Assembly: GCA_963693285.1 (NCBI GenBank)
Contig: OY848924.1
Span: forward strand, 2,718,144-2,782,143
Reading direction: 5' to 3'
Length of the DNA stretch: 64,000 nt
From: Xestospongia muta
Taxonomy: Eukaryota; Porifera; Demospongiae; Haplosclerida; Petrosiidae
Shown here: positions 55,001 to 64,000 of the stretch, in pieces
Layout: each line of letters begins with the position of its first letter
Numbering within the stretch: position 1 is the stretch's first letter
The notes under the pieces: model-generated
The model's input: the letters and a program-made list of their open reading frames with translations, nothing else
Told to the model about the DNA's origin: nothing
Database searches by the model: none
Translations under genes and position numbers: made by a program

Positions 55001-58000
55001 ACTTACTAGTAAACCAGCAGCTTTGTCTACAATTAGTTAAAGGCACTGATGGAAGTTCTGTCTCAATGCTACATCCAATAATAGGCGGAGTCTTCTTGAG
55101 CGATATAGTTACTGGATGCATCTTGATACCAGTTTCTTTAAAACGGTGTTTCAGTTGGCATGGTACAGTCGCCATACAGTCCAGTGCAAGATTGTCATAT
55201 GCCAATATTTTAGCACAGGATGACACAGCTATTTTTATTATTTCATGTAGAACAGGGCAATTCTCAGTCAGCCCAGTATAATACACCTCTATCCAATTGA
55301 AAGTGTCAACCAATAATATCGAACCTACTAGATCTTCTGAGTAGAGTTTAACTGCATATCTAAGCTGCCTTGGAAAAGGTGGAGAACGACTGTCCAAGGA
55401 AAATAGTGGACTTTCCTTTCTGTTGAGCAGTGCTACAACTACAGCAGGAAACACCCCCTAAACACCAGAGAAATACTGATAATGGCAACATGCATCATTA
55501 TAGTAATTACCTGAGGTACCACTTTGTTCTTGAATGTGATGACCATAGGGTCACAAGACTTTAGAAAAAAAGCTTTGTCTTTTATGCTAAGCTGACTTGG
55601 TGGCAACACAATTGGAAGAAAATATCGCTTAACTTTATCAGTAGAAAAAAGAGGAGCAACAATGCGAAGATATTGAAGCAGTTTTAGAAATTCAGGCTTT
55701 GTAAATAGCAAAGGAACAAAAGGAAGAGATAGCTTATCGAGTAAAGATTCTTGAAATACCCCATTCTCTCGAAGTAGTTTTTGGGTTTCAGGACTTAATA
55801 TTTGTCCTGGTGAGAGAACATCTTCCAGTAAGTCAACAAATGAGATCCGTATCAAAGCTGAAAGCATATCTAAAAGGTATTGAGGATTAGTGAAAATAAC
55901 ATTCGAAAGAACTTTAGAGAAATACAGAAGCAATGTAAGGGAGTCCAAGTAGTTCAAACAATTCAACACATCGTTTCTGTCCATTCCTAACTTTAATCCA
56001 ATAGCATAGCAAGAATCAAGCGAAATAACTCCATGTTCACTGTGTGAGGACTCTTCTTTTAAGCATATTTCAAACATATACCAACGTACTGGTATTGGAA
56101 CGGGAAGACTAACATTTTTCTTAGACATGATTTTTTCGCGTGCTAAAGCTGATATTTTCTGACGATTTTTAACACACAAATTATTGACAGGGAAAATGAG
56201 TTCTTCAGTTGCTTCGTTAAAAAATATAAGATGATCGCGGTAGTCTTGAAGAACTTTTAGAAGCTGCGAGTTTTTCTTTTTTAAAGATTCATAAGCTAAG
56301 CCTTTCAAACCATTTCTTTTGTCATTGCAAGTACCAACCAAAAGAAAATAAGGTTTGGAAGCTTCATTTACAATTCCTTCAGTCTTGTTAGCATTTTTTG
56401 AAGCAGCTATAGAACGCACAAAATGCTCTATAAGCTGTAGATTGGTCATTTGCAACTGGTTAGGCTGATTTAGTACCTTTCCTTCCAGAGAATAGCAAAA
56501 GTTAGGCTTATCAGATAGGTTTTCTGTTAACTTTGTGACAATAACGTTGAGTATGTTATGCCGTAAAAAAGCTCGAGAAATGTCAGCAAATTGGGGCTGA
56601 CCACCACTATCTAAGAGATGGATCCACGTTGCTTTGTGGAGTTCTTCTGACTTAAATGAAAGCCGTCTTGCAAGAGTATGCACCATCTCTTTTGGGCAAA
56701 AATCCATATCTGGTTCAAGCTTAGAATGTAGTGGAGTATCATCACTAAGATTGAATACATCAGAAACAGAGGAAGAGGGACTGTCAGGGTTCTCCCTATT
56801 AGGAAAAGACTCAGGTCGCAATGGGAAATGAGCTGTTGGCGAAAACCCATCTTGTGCAATAGTTGTCGATATTGAGTTCTGACGTTGTGTAAATTGACTC
56901 TGAGAAGCAGAACGAACTCGTGAATCTGTCAAACTATTAGAAAGAGAACTAAAAGAAAAATGATGTGTTGATCTAGCCAAAGGTGACTGAAAGCTTTCTG
57001 TGATTTCGTGTTCTTGTATAGCATCAGATAGCATCTTCATTAAGTCTGGCCCAGTTACACTGACCCAGATTTTTCCACTATCCCTTTCAGCTACTCTTTC
57101 AATGGCACGAATAGGTCTAGTTGCCAAAGCTGTACTGTTGTGAACTTCAGGTGGAGGCCAATTAAATAAAAGATACTTGAAAGCTGTCTTTCCGACACAT
57201 GGTGGACCCATTATAACTAACTTTATGTTAGTGATATAGACATAGCCTTTTTTGAGACCTCGTGTTAGAATGTACCGACATTCTAAGGGAAAATAAAACA
57301 AACTTATCATAGATAAATAGGAATATTAAGACAATATAGTTCTCTTGTATGAGCCAACCAAGCACAAAATATGTACTGACATGATAAATAAAATGACAAC
57401 AGCTTACACCCTAAAGCCGTATTACAATGTAACATGGATTTATCTATATGGGCTAGTAGTATTACGCTTATATAAAATATCTATGTATGAATACTTGGTC
57501 TATTTATTTTATGCATCTTTTATATCATGCCACAAGTTCATAGATGAAGTAATTATAGCACATACCTTTGTCCATTATTTGGTCTGTTAAAAATCTCACA
57601 ACATCATTGTTACATCTAGTTCGAGCCATGTCAAGGGGACGATCCTTTCTCTATATAAACAAGATGATTGTTACTTTAAATATTAGGAAATGACTTACTT
57701 TGTTGATTGCATATAAGTCTGCATTAGATTGACAAAGAAGTTCCACAACTGGAAGATGGCCATTATTAGAAGCAATATGTAATGGTGTACTAAAATCCTA
57801 AAATGAATTGTAATTATTATAAAGCAAGTTTTAAATTCACATTGTTGTTATTTCATTTAACTCCTGTACAAAGTCCATACAATGTATTACAAACAGTGTT
57901 ATCATAGATAGCTTTACACAAAGATCATATTACAACAGTGATCTTGTTACTATTAGTAATAACTAGCAATCATAACACATATTGTATAATCATGTTTTAT

Positions 58001-60805
58001 ATATATAAGTTAATATATGCTATATTGCCCTCTTGAGTATTATAAATACATGACATTGTGCTTACTCTATCAGTAACATTAGGATTAACGTCAAAACTGA
58101 GTAGTAGTCGTACGATATCAGTGTGCCCTCCTTCTGCTGCTAAATATAATGGAGCTTCCTTGTACTATACAATATAAAAACAGATGAAGCAATAAATTTG
58201 TATATGATTATAATGACGTTACTATATTTGTTATTATAGACAGTGTAAATGATTGTCTTTTATAAGAATTACTAATTCATTGTTATTTCTAAGTTGCTAT
58301 TATTGAGATACAGATCTATCATTAATACATATAGTTTGTATGTGCTAGTACTCACTTTGTTTTTGCTATTGGGATCACCACCAGCCTGTAGTAACAGATG
58401 TACCACTTCAGTGAAACCTCTTTTTGCTGCTGCCGCCATTGGGGTCATTTGTTCCTACAAACATATACATCACTCACAACTGCCAACAATTATTGGAATG
58501 TTACAACCCCGCCCCATCCTTATTAAGACATACTTTGTCAGCAATGTTGGTGTTGGCATTATGAATCAATAACAGTTGTACTACTTCCACATAGCCCTTT
58601 TTAGCAGCTATATATAATGGTGTTTCCCGGTCCTGTATAAACAGAAGTTGTACCAATGTACATAAACCAATAAGAATGGACAATGACTAATTCAATTGTT
58701 AAACTATGAGCATTAAGGTATAAAGTGAACACAAAACATTACACTATATAAACCTAACCTTGTTTGTGATGCTTGGATCAGCACCAGCTGATAAAAGTAC
58801 TTGTACTACTTGGATGTCACCATTATTAACAGCTTTATGCAAAGCTGCTCTCTTGTACTGTAGAGAAAAGAAACATACTGCTTTGCTATTAATCAAATGT
58901 AAATTTTATAGGGTACAGCATTTATTGCTAACAATGAGTCCTTTATCAAGGTATTTCTCCATATAATTACAGTGAATATTATGTCAATGCAATTGTAATC
59001 ACAGTAACACATAACGTTTTTAATAATAATTTCTTCCTTGTGGACTGCATGCATAATTAGTCCTATTAGATGAGTTATCTAATTAACTGACTGACATATA
59101 TTAACCAAGCTATGTGAACAATTAATTAGTCACATATTTTCTAGGAATTATGACATGTGTTCTAATATAGCTTATTCAAATGGATAGGTGAACAATTTAA
59201 AGCAATTTAACAAATAGTGACTATATATATATTATATTATATTATATAAAATGTATTTGTCATATTCAGTTTTGTAATATTACCCACTATGTATTAAATA
59301 GGAATTGACTTATAAGCACTTACTTCATCCCTTCCATTGATATTTGCTCCATTTAGTATAGCAGCTCTTACTTTTTCAGCATTACCAATCTCAGAGAAGT
59401 ATTGAAGCTCATAGTCCTAACATTAAATATTTAACGAGATAAAAAATGAAATATAGACTGTGCATGGAAAAAATAAATGTGTTTTTACGATTATTATTTT
59501 CATAACTACATACTACATTAATTATACGTACGTTGTGATCAATGACGGATCGTAAAATTCGTACTACTTGTGCATGACCTTCTTCTGATGCAATTTGTAA
59601 AGGTGTCTCATGGAACTATACAATAGAAAAGGATGAATATACTCTAGTATTAGACAGAGCTGACAACATAAGAATTGATAAATTGTTAGTCTAATTCACT
59701 TCTACAAATAATTGGTTATTCTAACTACTTAAATCTCCACGTAGCAATTACAAATTATTCAATTCTTGGCTCTGAGGTAAGTTATGATAAGAACAAAGCA
59801 ACACTATGTGCAGTATGATATGTGTATACTTCTTCATAGTTACATATATGATGTTTATATACAACAATGTAGTAGGAGTGTTTATACATACATTGCTATG
59901 ATGTGCTCAACTTTATAAATGAATACATTATACACTATTGCACATATTTGTGAGGGAGTGTATACTTATCATAGCATTGTTTCAATGCTATCATAATTTC
60001 CACTATTGCACTTTAAAAGGAATTCTGTCAGGGCACAGTATAAGCTATAGTGTAGTCACAAGATCTTAAAATCAATTTAACAGTGATGTATTTCATTCGG
60101 TATTGTTTGATATTATCAAAACCAGGCACGTACTGAATTAGTGATGTTTGGATTAGCTCCACACTTTAATAACTCCTTCACTACATCACTGTGACCTCTT
60201 CTTGCTGCTCTGTGTAAAGGGGTCCACTGGTACTGTAGAAAAAAGTATGTCAAAAGTTGTAAGAGCTATTTAATATAAAACAATCGAGGCATCTCATTAA
60301 CAGCGTGAAATAGATCAGAATTACTGAGATCTACATTATGAGCAGAAAAAGTTTTAAATTCTTTTAAATTTTTTGCCTTAATTGTTTCAGAACAACATTC
60401 CTTGTACATGTGTAATCACAAGACCATAATTTCATTATAATCACATTATCTGCATAATTAACTATAGCCCTTTATTTAATTAAACTCACATTATCTGTGC
60501 AATTAATTTTAGCTCCTTTCTCAAGAGCTTTTTTAACTTTGACAATATTACCATTGTCAGCTGCATCTCGTAATTGATAGTCCTAAAGTATACAAATTAT
60601 GTGGTTTAAAAGATAATATCATATAGAAGGGAATTAGTGTATATATGTGAAATGTAGGTTAGCAATATGTATACAGATACAAATATTTATTACAAATCAA
60701 ACATTTATTTATTACCAAGTCTTACATATAGATCAACTAACATTTAACACTTACCAGATCTTCCTGATTTACACTCTGTATATAAATAACAGCTGTAGAT
60801 GCCAT
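36711..60805 (-). CDS. Giant ankyrin / double GTPase / multi-Death-domain / ZU5-UPA protein
   Basis: 56 exons with AG/GT borders join without a phase conflict into 10,251 bases (3,416 residues) from ATG 60803-60805 to TAG 36711-36713. The order is ankyrin repeats (residues 1-333), GTPase with COR-like region (334-1074), mini-exon linker (1075-1278), Death domain (1279-1363), linker, second GTPase/COR-like region (1467-2272), Death domains (2273-2375, 2396-2498, 2499-2602, 2621-2724), basic mini-exons (2743-2953), coiled coil, ZU5 (2985-3155), UPA-like (3156-3324), Death domain (3325-3416). Roc-type GTPases switch scaffolds and Death domains pair with each other; ZU5-UPA-Death is the tail of UNC5, PIDD and ankyrins. 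A cytosolic signalling scaffold is inferred. The main doubt is whether this is one transcript or two genes split between about 53 and 51 kb; I see neither a stop nor a new start there. Confidence 0.7.
38532..39209 (-). CDS. UPA-like region (three exons)
   Basis: Exons 39100-39209, 38864-39043 and 38532-38748 follow the ZU5 exon in phase. Their order and beta-rich sequence (CNYRAYIFYKVVNEGTWKM, VILKVTSKFGDEEDSFPFCF, HGWEITPLRRPLV) fit the UPA domain that normally lies between ZU5 and the Death domain. The assignment rests on position and general pattern. Confidence 0.65.
39359..40066 (-). CDS. Coiled coil and ZU5 domain with glycine-rich hydrophobic tail
   Basis: Exon 39974-40066 encodes a 31-residue coiled coil (LLLENLQLVQEQSTQIKE). 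Exon 39359-39871 encodes a ZU5 domain: GLKILVPAQVI, then GSYEITANGLWGSKFEFPEN, CYISSSS, KVQLEHCANI and IHLKDFSFLAI. ZU5 domains of UNC5, PIDD and ankyrin fold onto UPA and Death domains and can hold them closed. Autocleaving relatives have His-Phe-Ser at the last strand; here it is Asp-Phe-Ser, so self-cleavage is not expected. About 30 small hydrophobic residues with repeated GxxxG-like spacing (VAVGGATFGMGGAALGG) follow, which is unusual for a ZU5 boundary. Confidence 0.82.
41152..43837 (-). CDS. Array of basic, Lys/Ser-rich mini-exons
   Basis: Ten phase-1 exons: 43757-43837, 43665-43712, 43557-43619, 43465-43512, 43005-43076, 42194-42241, 42054-42134, 41695-41778, 41511-41561, 41152-41208. 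The first four are copies of one another (V-S-K-x-R-K-L-x-E-E-S-S-K). Exon 41695-41778 has a nuclear-localisation-like PTKRKRSISPSTSKK and 41511-41561 has CKRKHD. The stretch separates the Death-domain cluster from the ZU5 region and could be a regulatory tether. Confidence 0.75.
45096..45511 (-). CDS. Death-domain exon plus acidic mini-exon (proximal copy)
   Basis: Exons 45200-45511 and 45096-45149 encode exactly the same protein as 46887-47302, 1,791 bases away. Both copies keep splice sites and phase, so tandem inclusion would work. Confidence 0.75.
46887..47302 (-). CDS. Death-domain exon plus acidic mini-exon (distal copy)
   Basis: Exon 46991-47302 (FLFLHKCGFKSCQWKSLAQF, then LLSSYEESKSHDWVLEEMLD, LEELTKAVEDCGEKDAAIAM) and exon 46887-46940 (EESLADSDKSNDKETIV) are phase 1 at both ends. 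The start uses the acceptor 'gacacag' at 47303, which fits the chain; the open frame extends further upstream. Confidence 0.8.
47600..47908 (-). CDS. Death-domain exon
   Basis: The 309-base phase-1 exon reads LKWLVDIDTSWRGIGLDLGI, then LDHVLQKWIETNSKATPVIW and VVKGPLV. It has the same length and tail as the exon at 48264-48572, so the two are duplicates. Confidence 0.85.
48264..48572 (-). CDS. Death-domain exon
   Basis: The 309-base phase-1 exon reads HYLVRLLACVSSKWDLVGGQ, then LGVDENFISGLRIS, LTDILQRWMKMKPTPVTWEN and a conserved VRGPVV tail before a Lys/Arg-rich end. Exon 47974-48033 (acidic, 20 residues) links it to the next Death domain. Confidence 0.85.
48620..51037 (-). CDS. Second Roc-like GTPase and COR-like region (single exon)
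   Basis: A 2,418-base exon in phase 1 at both ends. It enters through FQYLHKAIQSSGKVEANISK, which leads straight into the P-loop QGPARVGKTSVK, so the GTPase is not the start of a protein. G3 is DSGGQIQFQQI; the G4 region reads THRDK in place of NKxD. A Ser/Gln-rich linker of about 170 residues separates G1 from G3. The COR-like part (IPLRWYAYEILLRH, LPLEECISSGVELGLDKGEI, ILYYPENVSKLVFIDP) and a C-terminal part with FCPCGRQPHDHLA follow. The neighbouring exons on both sides match its phase. Confidence 0.87.
51497..54922 (-). CDS. Array of phase-1 mini-exons encoding a Ser/Thr-rich linker
   Basis: Eighteen mini-exons of 36-78 bases all begin after two bases of a codon and end on its first base, so each can be added or skipped without a frameshift: 54872-54922, 54712-54765, 54591-54641, 54493-54540, 54399-54443, 54302-54352, 54168-54245, 54041-54076, 53932-53976, 53827-53883, 53727-53768, 53619-53672, then after the Death-domain exon 53047-53097, 52913-52990, 52786-52821, 52674-52718, 52203-52262, 51497-51535. 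They encode polar, Ser/Thr/Asp/Pro-rich sequence such as SPDSPVSTIPVNPS, probably a flexible tether suited to alternative splicing. Confidence 0.8.
52574..52625 (-). pseudogene. Mini-exon that lost its donor
   Basis: It matches exon 53827-53883, but the deletion in this copy removed the CTAG-gtaaat donor, so the exon probably cannot be used. Confidence 0.75.
53161..53415 (-). CDS. Death-domain exon (first of six)
   Basis: One phase-1 exon encodes about 85 residues with the Death-domain pattern: LIKFVKEVHNWEILGIHLGV, then IKDIKEA, DMLVEWLHGG and LFEALKSINENRLIQDIE. The W-x2-LG and W-L core positions are kept. It lies between two copies of the duplicated mini-exon cluster. Confidence 0.88.
55007..57282 (-). 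CDS. First Roc-like GTPase and COR-like region (exons 12-13)
   Basis: Exon 55511-57282 then exon 55007-55457. The P-loop is GPPCVGKTAFK (about residues 359-369), G3 is DSGGQPQFADI, and a G4-like TCND follows 'YFLLVG'. Between G1 and G3 lies about 170 residues of Ser/Pro-rich linker. The COR-like part then reads VPIPVRWYMFEICL, SLDSCYAIGLKLGMDRNDVL and LTLLLYF, with a winged-helix look. The second exon carries a C-terminal region (VFPAVVVALLNRKESPLF, DTFNWIEVYYTG) common to this family. It probably binds and hydrolyses GTP as in Roc/COR proteins, although the G4 departs from NKxD. Confidence 0.85.
57566..60805 (-). CDS. Ankyrin module of the giant gene (exons 1-11)
   Basis: Exons: 60755-60805 (start, MASTAVIYIQSVNQEDL), 60490-60582, 60134-60232, 59532-59615, 59324-59416, 58759-58857, 58534-58632, 58356-58454, 58066-58164, 57699-57797, 57566-57650. 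Most are 99 bases in phase 0, one ankyrin repeat each, with clear TPLH.A...GH..VV..LL patterns (for example TPLHRAARRGHSDVV). The last is a half repeat in phase 1, which passes the frame to the GTPase exon. Ankyrin repeats probably supply ligand or partner recognition in front of the GTPase. Confidence 0.88.
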
Positions 60806-61474
60806 ATTCTCTGAGATAAACTCCTTCTCAACGTGATCATACTATTTCCATATTAGCTGAGTCTACAAGTTGACTCTAAAATGACATCACAAATATTTAC
60901 ACTGACATATAAAGTGGTTGTAGCATTCTTTTATTAATTTAATTAATTAAAGGAAGCTCTTTGGAACGCCCTTAAACGTCATCCTTATGCAGCACAACTC
61001 AGTGTCACAAACGTAGTAAAGTATCATATTACGTCATATGTGTTATTACGTCAAAATGACTTTTATGTAGTGGTATTTTCTATAGACAAATATTAACTTT
61101 AAGATATAATATTTTTCTCTATAAAAGTTGATTGGGCACTACTATATTGTCCATTATATATCATGTACACCTTCATATGGTAATCTACCAATAAGAAAAA
61201 TAAAATAACATTTGATAAATAGAAATAGAGGACAATGTCAAAAAGACAAAATAGAGATAAAACACAAAAGTCCCTACAAAAGTATACCTCTTTATTTATT
61301 TATTCTATTGTTCACTTCTTTCCTGTAACAACTATGAAATTTGTATTTTACATGTACATTGTAGATTGTCAATGATTAAAAATATCTGGTTTTCATGTAG
61401 TCACTGTATGATGGTATGTTATTCTATTGAACAATATTAATACATTCATAAAATAATAACACAGATACTAATGA

Positions 61475-61531
<57 letters not shown>

Positions 61532-61824
61532 TTGGCATAACAATATTGACTAAAACATGTATAGACTATATTTTTGGTGTAAAGAAACTAAAATAATTAA
61601 TCATTAACTATTGTACAGTGAATAATCTATAGAAAGTATTAACAAGTATTACTGATTATGAGATTATTTCCGTTTTAGTATAAACTAAGTCACGTGAACA
61701 ACTTTCAACATGACATCATCCACATATTTGTATTTTGTAGGCGTTCTGTTGTTTTGTGTTTTGTGTTTTGTGTTTTAATGCATCATTTTGGAATACCGTT
61801 GGATTGTATACTTTCTCAGTCAAC
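60806..61824. promoter_or_regulatory. Intergenic region between two divergent GTPase-family genes
   Basis: About 1 kb lies between the start codons of the giant minus-strand gene and the plus-strand membrane GTPase gene. It includes a (TA)n tract at 61477-61528 and a CACGTG E-box at 61691-61696. No coding exon was recognised. Confidence 0.45.
61477..61528. repeat. (TA)n microsatellite
   Basis: Uninterrupted TA tract in the divergent promoter region. Confidence 0.95.
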
Positions 61825-63955
61825 ATGATGGAAGCTTGGATCAGAAGATACGAAATCAAATTACTCAAATGGAATACAAGCGTCTTACTGATATTTTCCT
61901 TGGCTTCATTAGTAGCACCATCAATAGCACCCAGCCCTCTCAAAATTCTTTTGTTGGTAGCCAATCATTTTGATATCTATACTATTGGCGTTACATCATT
62001 CTCTTTCATACTCTTTATGTTAGTGATGAATAAACTGGTTCAAGTTACAATAGGAAGGAGGTCTAGGACTCTTATTGTATTGGTTGCTCTTACCATAGTA
62101 ATCAGTCCTGTATTGGCAACATTTTGGGTGGTTGGTTCTATAAGTATCTATCAAATTTTTACTGTTTCAGCTCCTATTATTGTATTCACAGCTGTAGTAC
62201 AGCGACTGGTTCTAAGTACTACTAAGACACCTGATGAACAGCGAGATGAAACAGGTAGACTACTTTATTTTAACTTTATAAAAGTTTTGCCAGTCATACT
62301 AATTACTATTTGACATGTTTTCTTTAGATTTTTACTTACAATATGTTCTTTTGGAACTATTATAATTAAAACTAAAATATTTTAATAAAGGATTTATTAT
62401 ATTAATTAGTATATACACTATAACTAAACTAGTGCTTTAAATGACATAATTTTGCTATAAGGTACAATTCAATTTTGTAAGGGAATTCCCTTATAGTACA
62501 GCAATATTACTCTTTAGGATTGTGAGATATTGTAAACATCTACAATGCTTGCTTCATTTGATATTTAATGACATTAACTATATGTTATAAGTCATGCAGG
62601 AATGAAAAGTAGTATATCTTTCATGTTTGCTGTGGTTTGTTCTTGTGTTGATATAGCTGGCATGTGTTATTGTGTTGATAATAAAGTTACTATAGAGATG
62701 TTATCAATGTTTATAATCATTTGAAAGCCAATACTATACCTAAATTGTAACTAACGTTTCTTTTCAACCAAAAAACAGCACTACACAACTCTAAATTGGT
62801 TAGAGATTTCCTGAAGAAGCTTACAGGCCTAAGAAATCTATTAAACATTTATGTATATTAGGGTTTGTTATGAAAACAACAGCTCTTTTGAATGGACTTC
62901 TATATCATTTAGTTTCATTATTCTCAGACTTTATATTGCTACACAATTGAATGGTTATATGAGTTACTATGTGCTTCTTGACTATATTTTTTCCAATAGA
63001 TGAGTATCAGTATGAAAGAATCTACAGAAAACTATTAAAGAATAAAGAAACATTAAAAGTAAACATTATTCATTGTATGACTATTGGTCCACCTACTGTG
63101 GGTAAAACTACATTGAAAGAACAGTTACTAGCTAATAATGAAGATGATCCTGTTATTAAGATAGGGCATGACCGACCACCTAGTAGTCCACTCTTTGAGA
63201 AACTTAAGAGAGTTGAAGTAACACTAACTGATCATAAAAGAGAGCAGTCACCCATTACAGTTGCATTGCAAAGTAAATACACATGGAAAGAGCTCACATT
63301 CAGTGAAGAAGTAGTGGGTTATCTTGAAAAGATGTCAAAGAAAAATCGGGAAGATATAGCTGACATGTCACTTTGGACTTACTTGATCAGCATGGTTGTT
63401 GTCGCCCTTTATGTATTCAGTGCAGTAGTGACAATGTATGATAACCCGTTTAAATTAATACCAAAAGAGTATGTATACAGTCTACTAAATCGCCTATTTT
63501 ATCTTGTCATACTCATCATATCATTTGGTATTCCATTTGTAATTATTTTACTAGCAGTGGATTGGATATATCGTCACTGGATAAAGCCAAGCACAAGAAG
63601 CTTCAGTCCTGTAATTTTTGTTAGAGAAGCTATTGAAAAGATTAATGTGAGAACAGTACCATCCCTTGTTGACCAGACTGTAACCATCTACTTCAGAGAT
63701 TGCGGAGGACAGCCAGAGTTCCATGAAGTTCTGCCAGCTTTGGTCTCACATTCCACCTTGTTTTTTCTTGTTTTCAATCTTAGTGAAGGCCTTGACACTC
63801 GATACAAAGTCACTTATAAAGCTAGAGATGGCAAAGTTTCTGATCCGTATGTAAGCACATTCACTGTAAAACAAGCTCTCTTGCAATGCTTAGCTAGTAT
63901 TAGCTCAATTGGAAATTATTCAAATCCACTAAAAACTTTTTTTTCACAAAATTAA
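61825..63955 (+). CDS. Membrane protein with Roc-like GTPase split by a two-helix hairpin
   Basis: Exon 1 runs from ATG 61825 (or 61828) to a GTAGAC donor at 62254 in phase 1 and encodes four hydrophobic helices (including VLLIFSLASLVAPSIA and TLIVLVALTIVISPVLATF). Exon 2 starts at 63000 after TTCCAATAG, in matching phase. It has a P-loop IGPPTVGKTTLK, then two more membrane helices (LISMVVVALYVFSAVV; LFYLVILIISFGIPFVIILL), then G3 as RDCGGQPEFHEVLPALVSHS. In its relatives here, disordered linker fills the G1-G3 gap. The GTPase probably faces the cytosol on one membrane face. A TAA at 63953-63955, after a T8 tract, ends the frame before G4 and the COR-like part, so the copy is cut short by an indel, by an intron I cannot place, or for real. 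The gene otherwise would run past the window end. Confidence 0.75.
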
Positions 63956-64000
63956 GTCTATTTTAATTTGGTATAGAGAAAAGCTTGCTCAATTATGGAT

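Noticed and set aside
54988..55281. Plus-strand frame of 97 residues
   Set aside because: It is the antisense of the COR-like exon 55007-55457, which has splice, phase and family support.
56611..56859. Minus-strand frame of 82 residues
   Set aside because: It is an alternative-frame shadow of the first GTPase exon.

Overview
This window looks like nuclear DNA of an early-branching animal, most probably a demosponge. The reasons are its AT-rich sequence, GT..AG introns that are mostly short, metazoan-type Death, ZU5 and ankyrin domains joined to Roc-like GTPases, and piggyBac and Mutator-like transposons. The species is an inference. No rRNA, tRNA or CRISPR array was seen. All gene models were spliced by eye from splice sites and exon phase.

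Left part (1-25 kb). A TTAA-bordered non-autonomous element (649-1540) is followed by an orphan plus-strand fragment of the same Roc/COR-like family that dominates the right side (about 2728-2941). A minus-strand ankyrin-repeat gene follows (first coding exon at 11693, last recognised exon at 3865); its introns are riddled with local duplications, and two duplicated ankyrin exons are dead. From 12 to 25 kb the DNA is mostly non-coding: a decayed protein-kinase relic, CT and TA microsatellites, a second copy of the TTAA element (19486-20182), a fold-back, a small uncertain minus-strand coding region, and a 5'-truncated phosphopantothenate-cysteine ligase (PPCS-like) copy with one in-frame stop.

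Middle (25.4-35 kb). A tandem array of units of about 130 bp carries an RFX-type X-box palindrome in many copies. It contains a degraded FLYWCH/MULE transposase and an almost intact piggyBac element (29317-31563) with TTAA ends, inverted repeats and a 3-exon transposase whose C-terminal cysteine-rich part is frameshifted. A head-to-head gene pair follows, with only 124 bp and a CACGTG box between the start codons.

Right part (36.7-64 kb). A very large minus-strand gene can be spliced across 56 exons with every phase matching (10,251 coding bases, 3,416 residues): ankyrin repeats, GTPase plus COR-like region, an array of phase-1 mini-exons interrupted by a Death domain, a second GTPase/COR-like region, four more Death domains (two in a near-identical 1.8 kb tandem duplication), basic mini-exons, coiled coil, ZU5, a glycine-rich hydrophobic segment, a UPA-like region and a terminal Death domain. 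Head to head with it, on the plus strand, starts a four-helix membrane protein spliced to another GTPase of the same family, in which two further membrane helices sit between the G1 and G3 motifs. Together they suggest an expanded locus for membrane-linked GTPase and Death-domain signalling, plausibly innate-immune or cell-death related. That role is inferred from domain content only.
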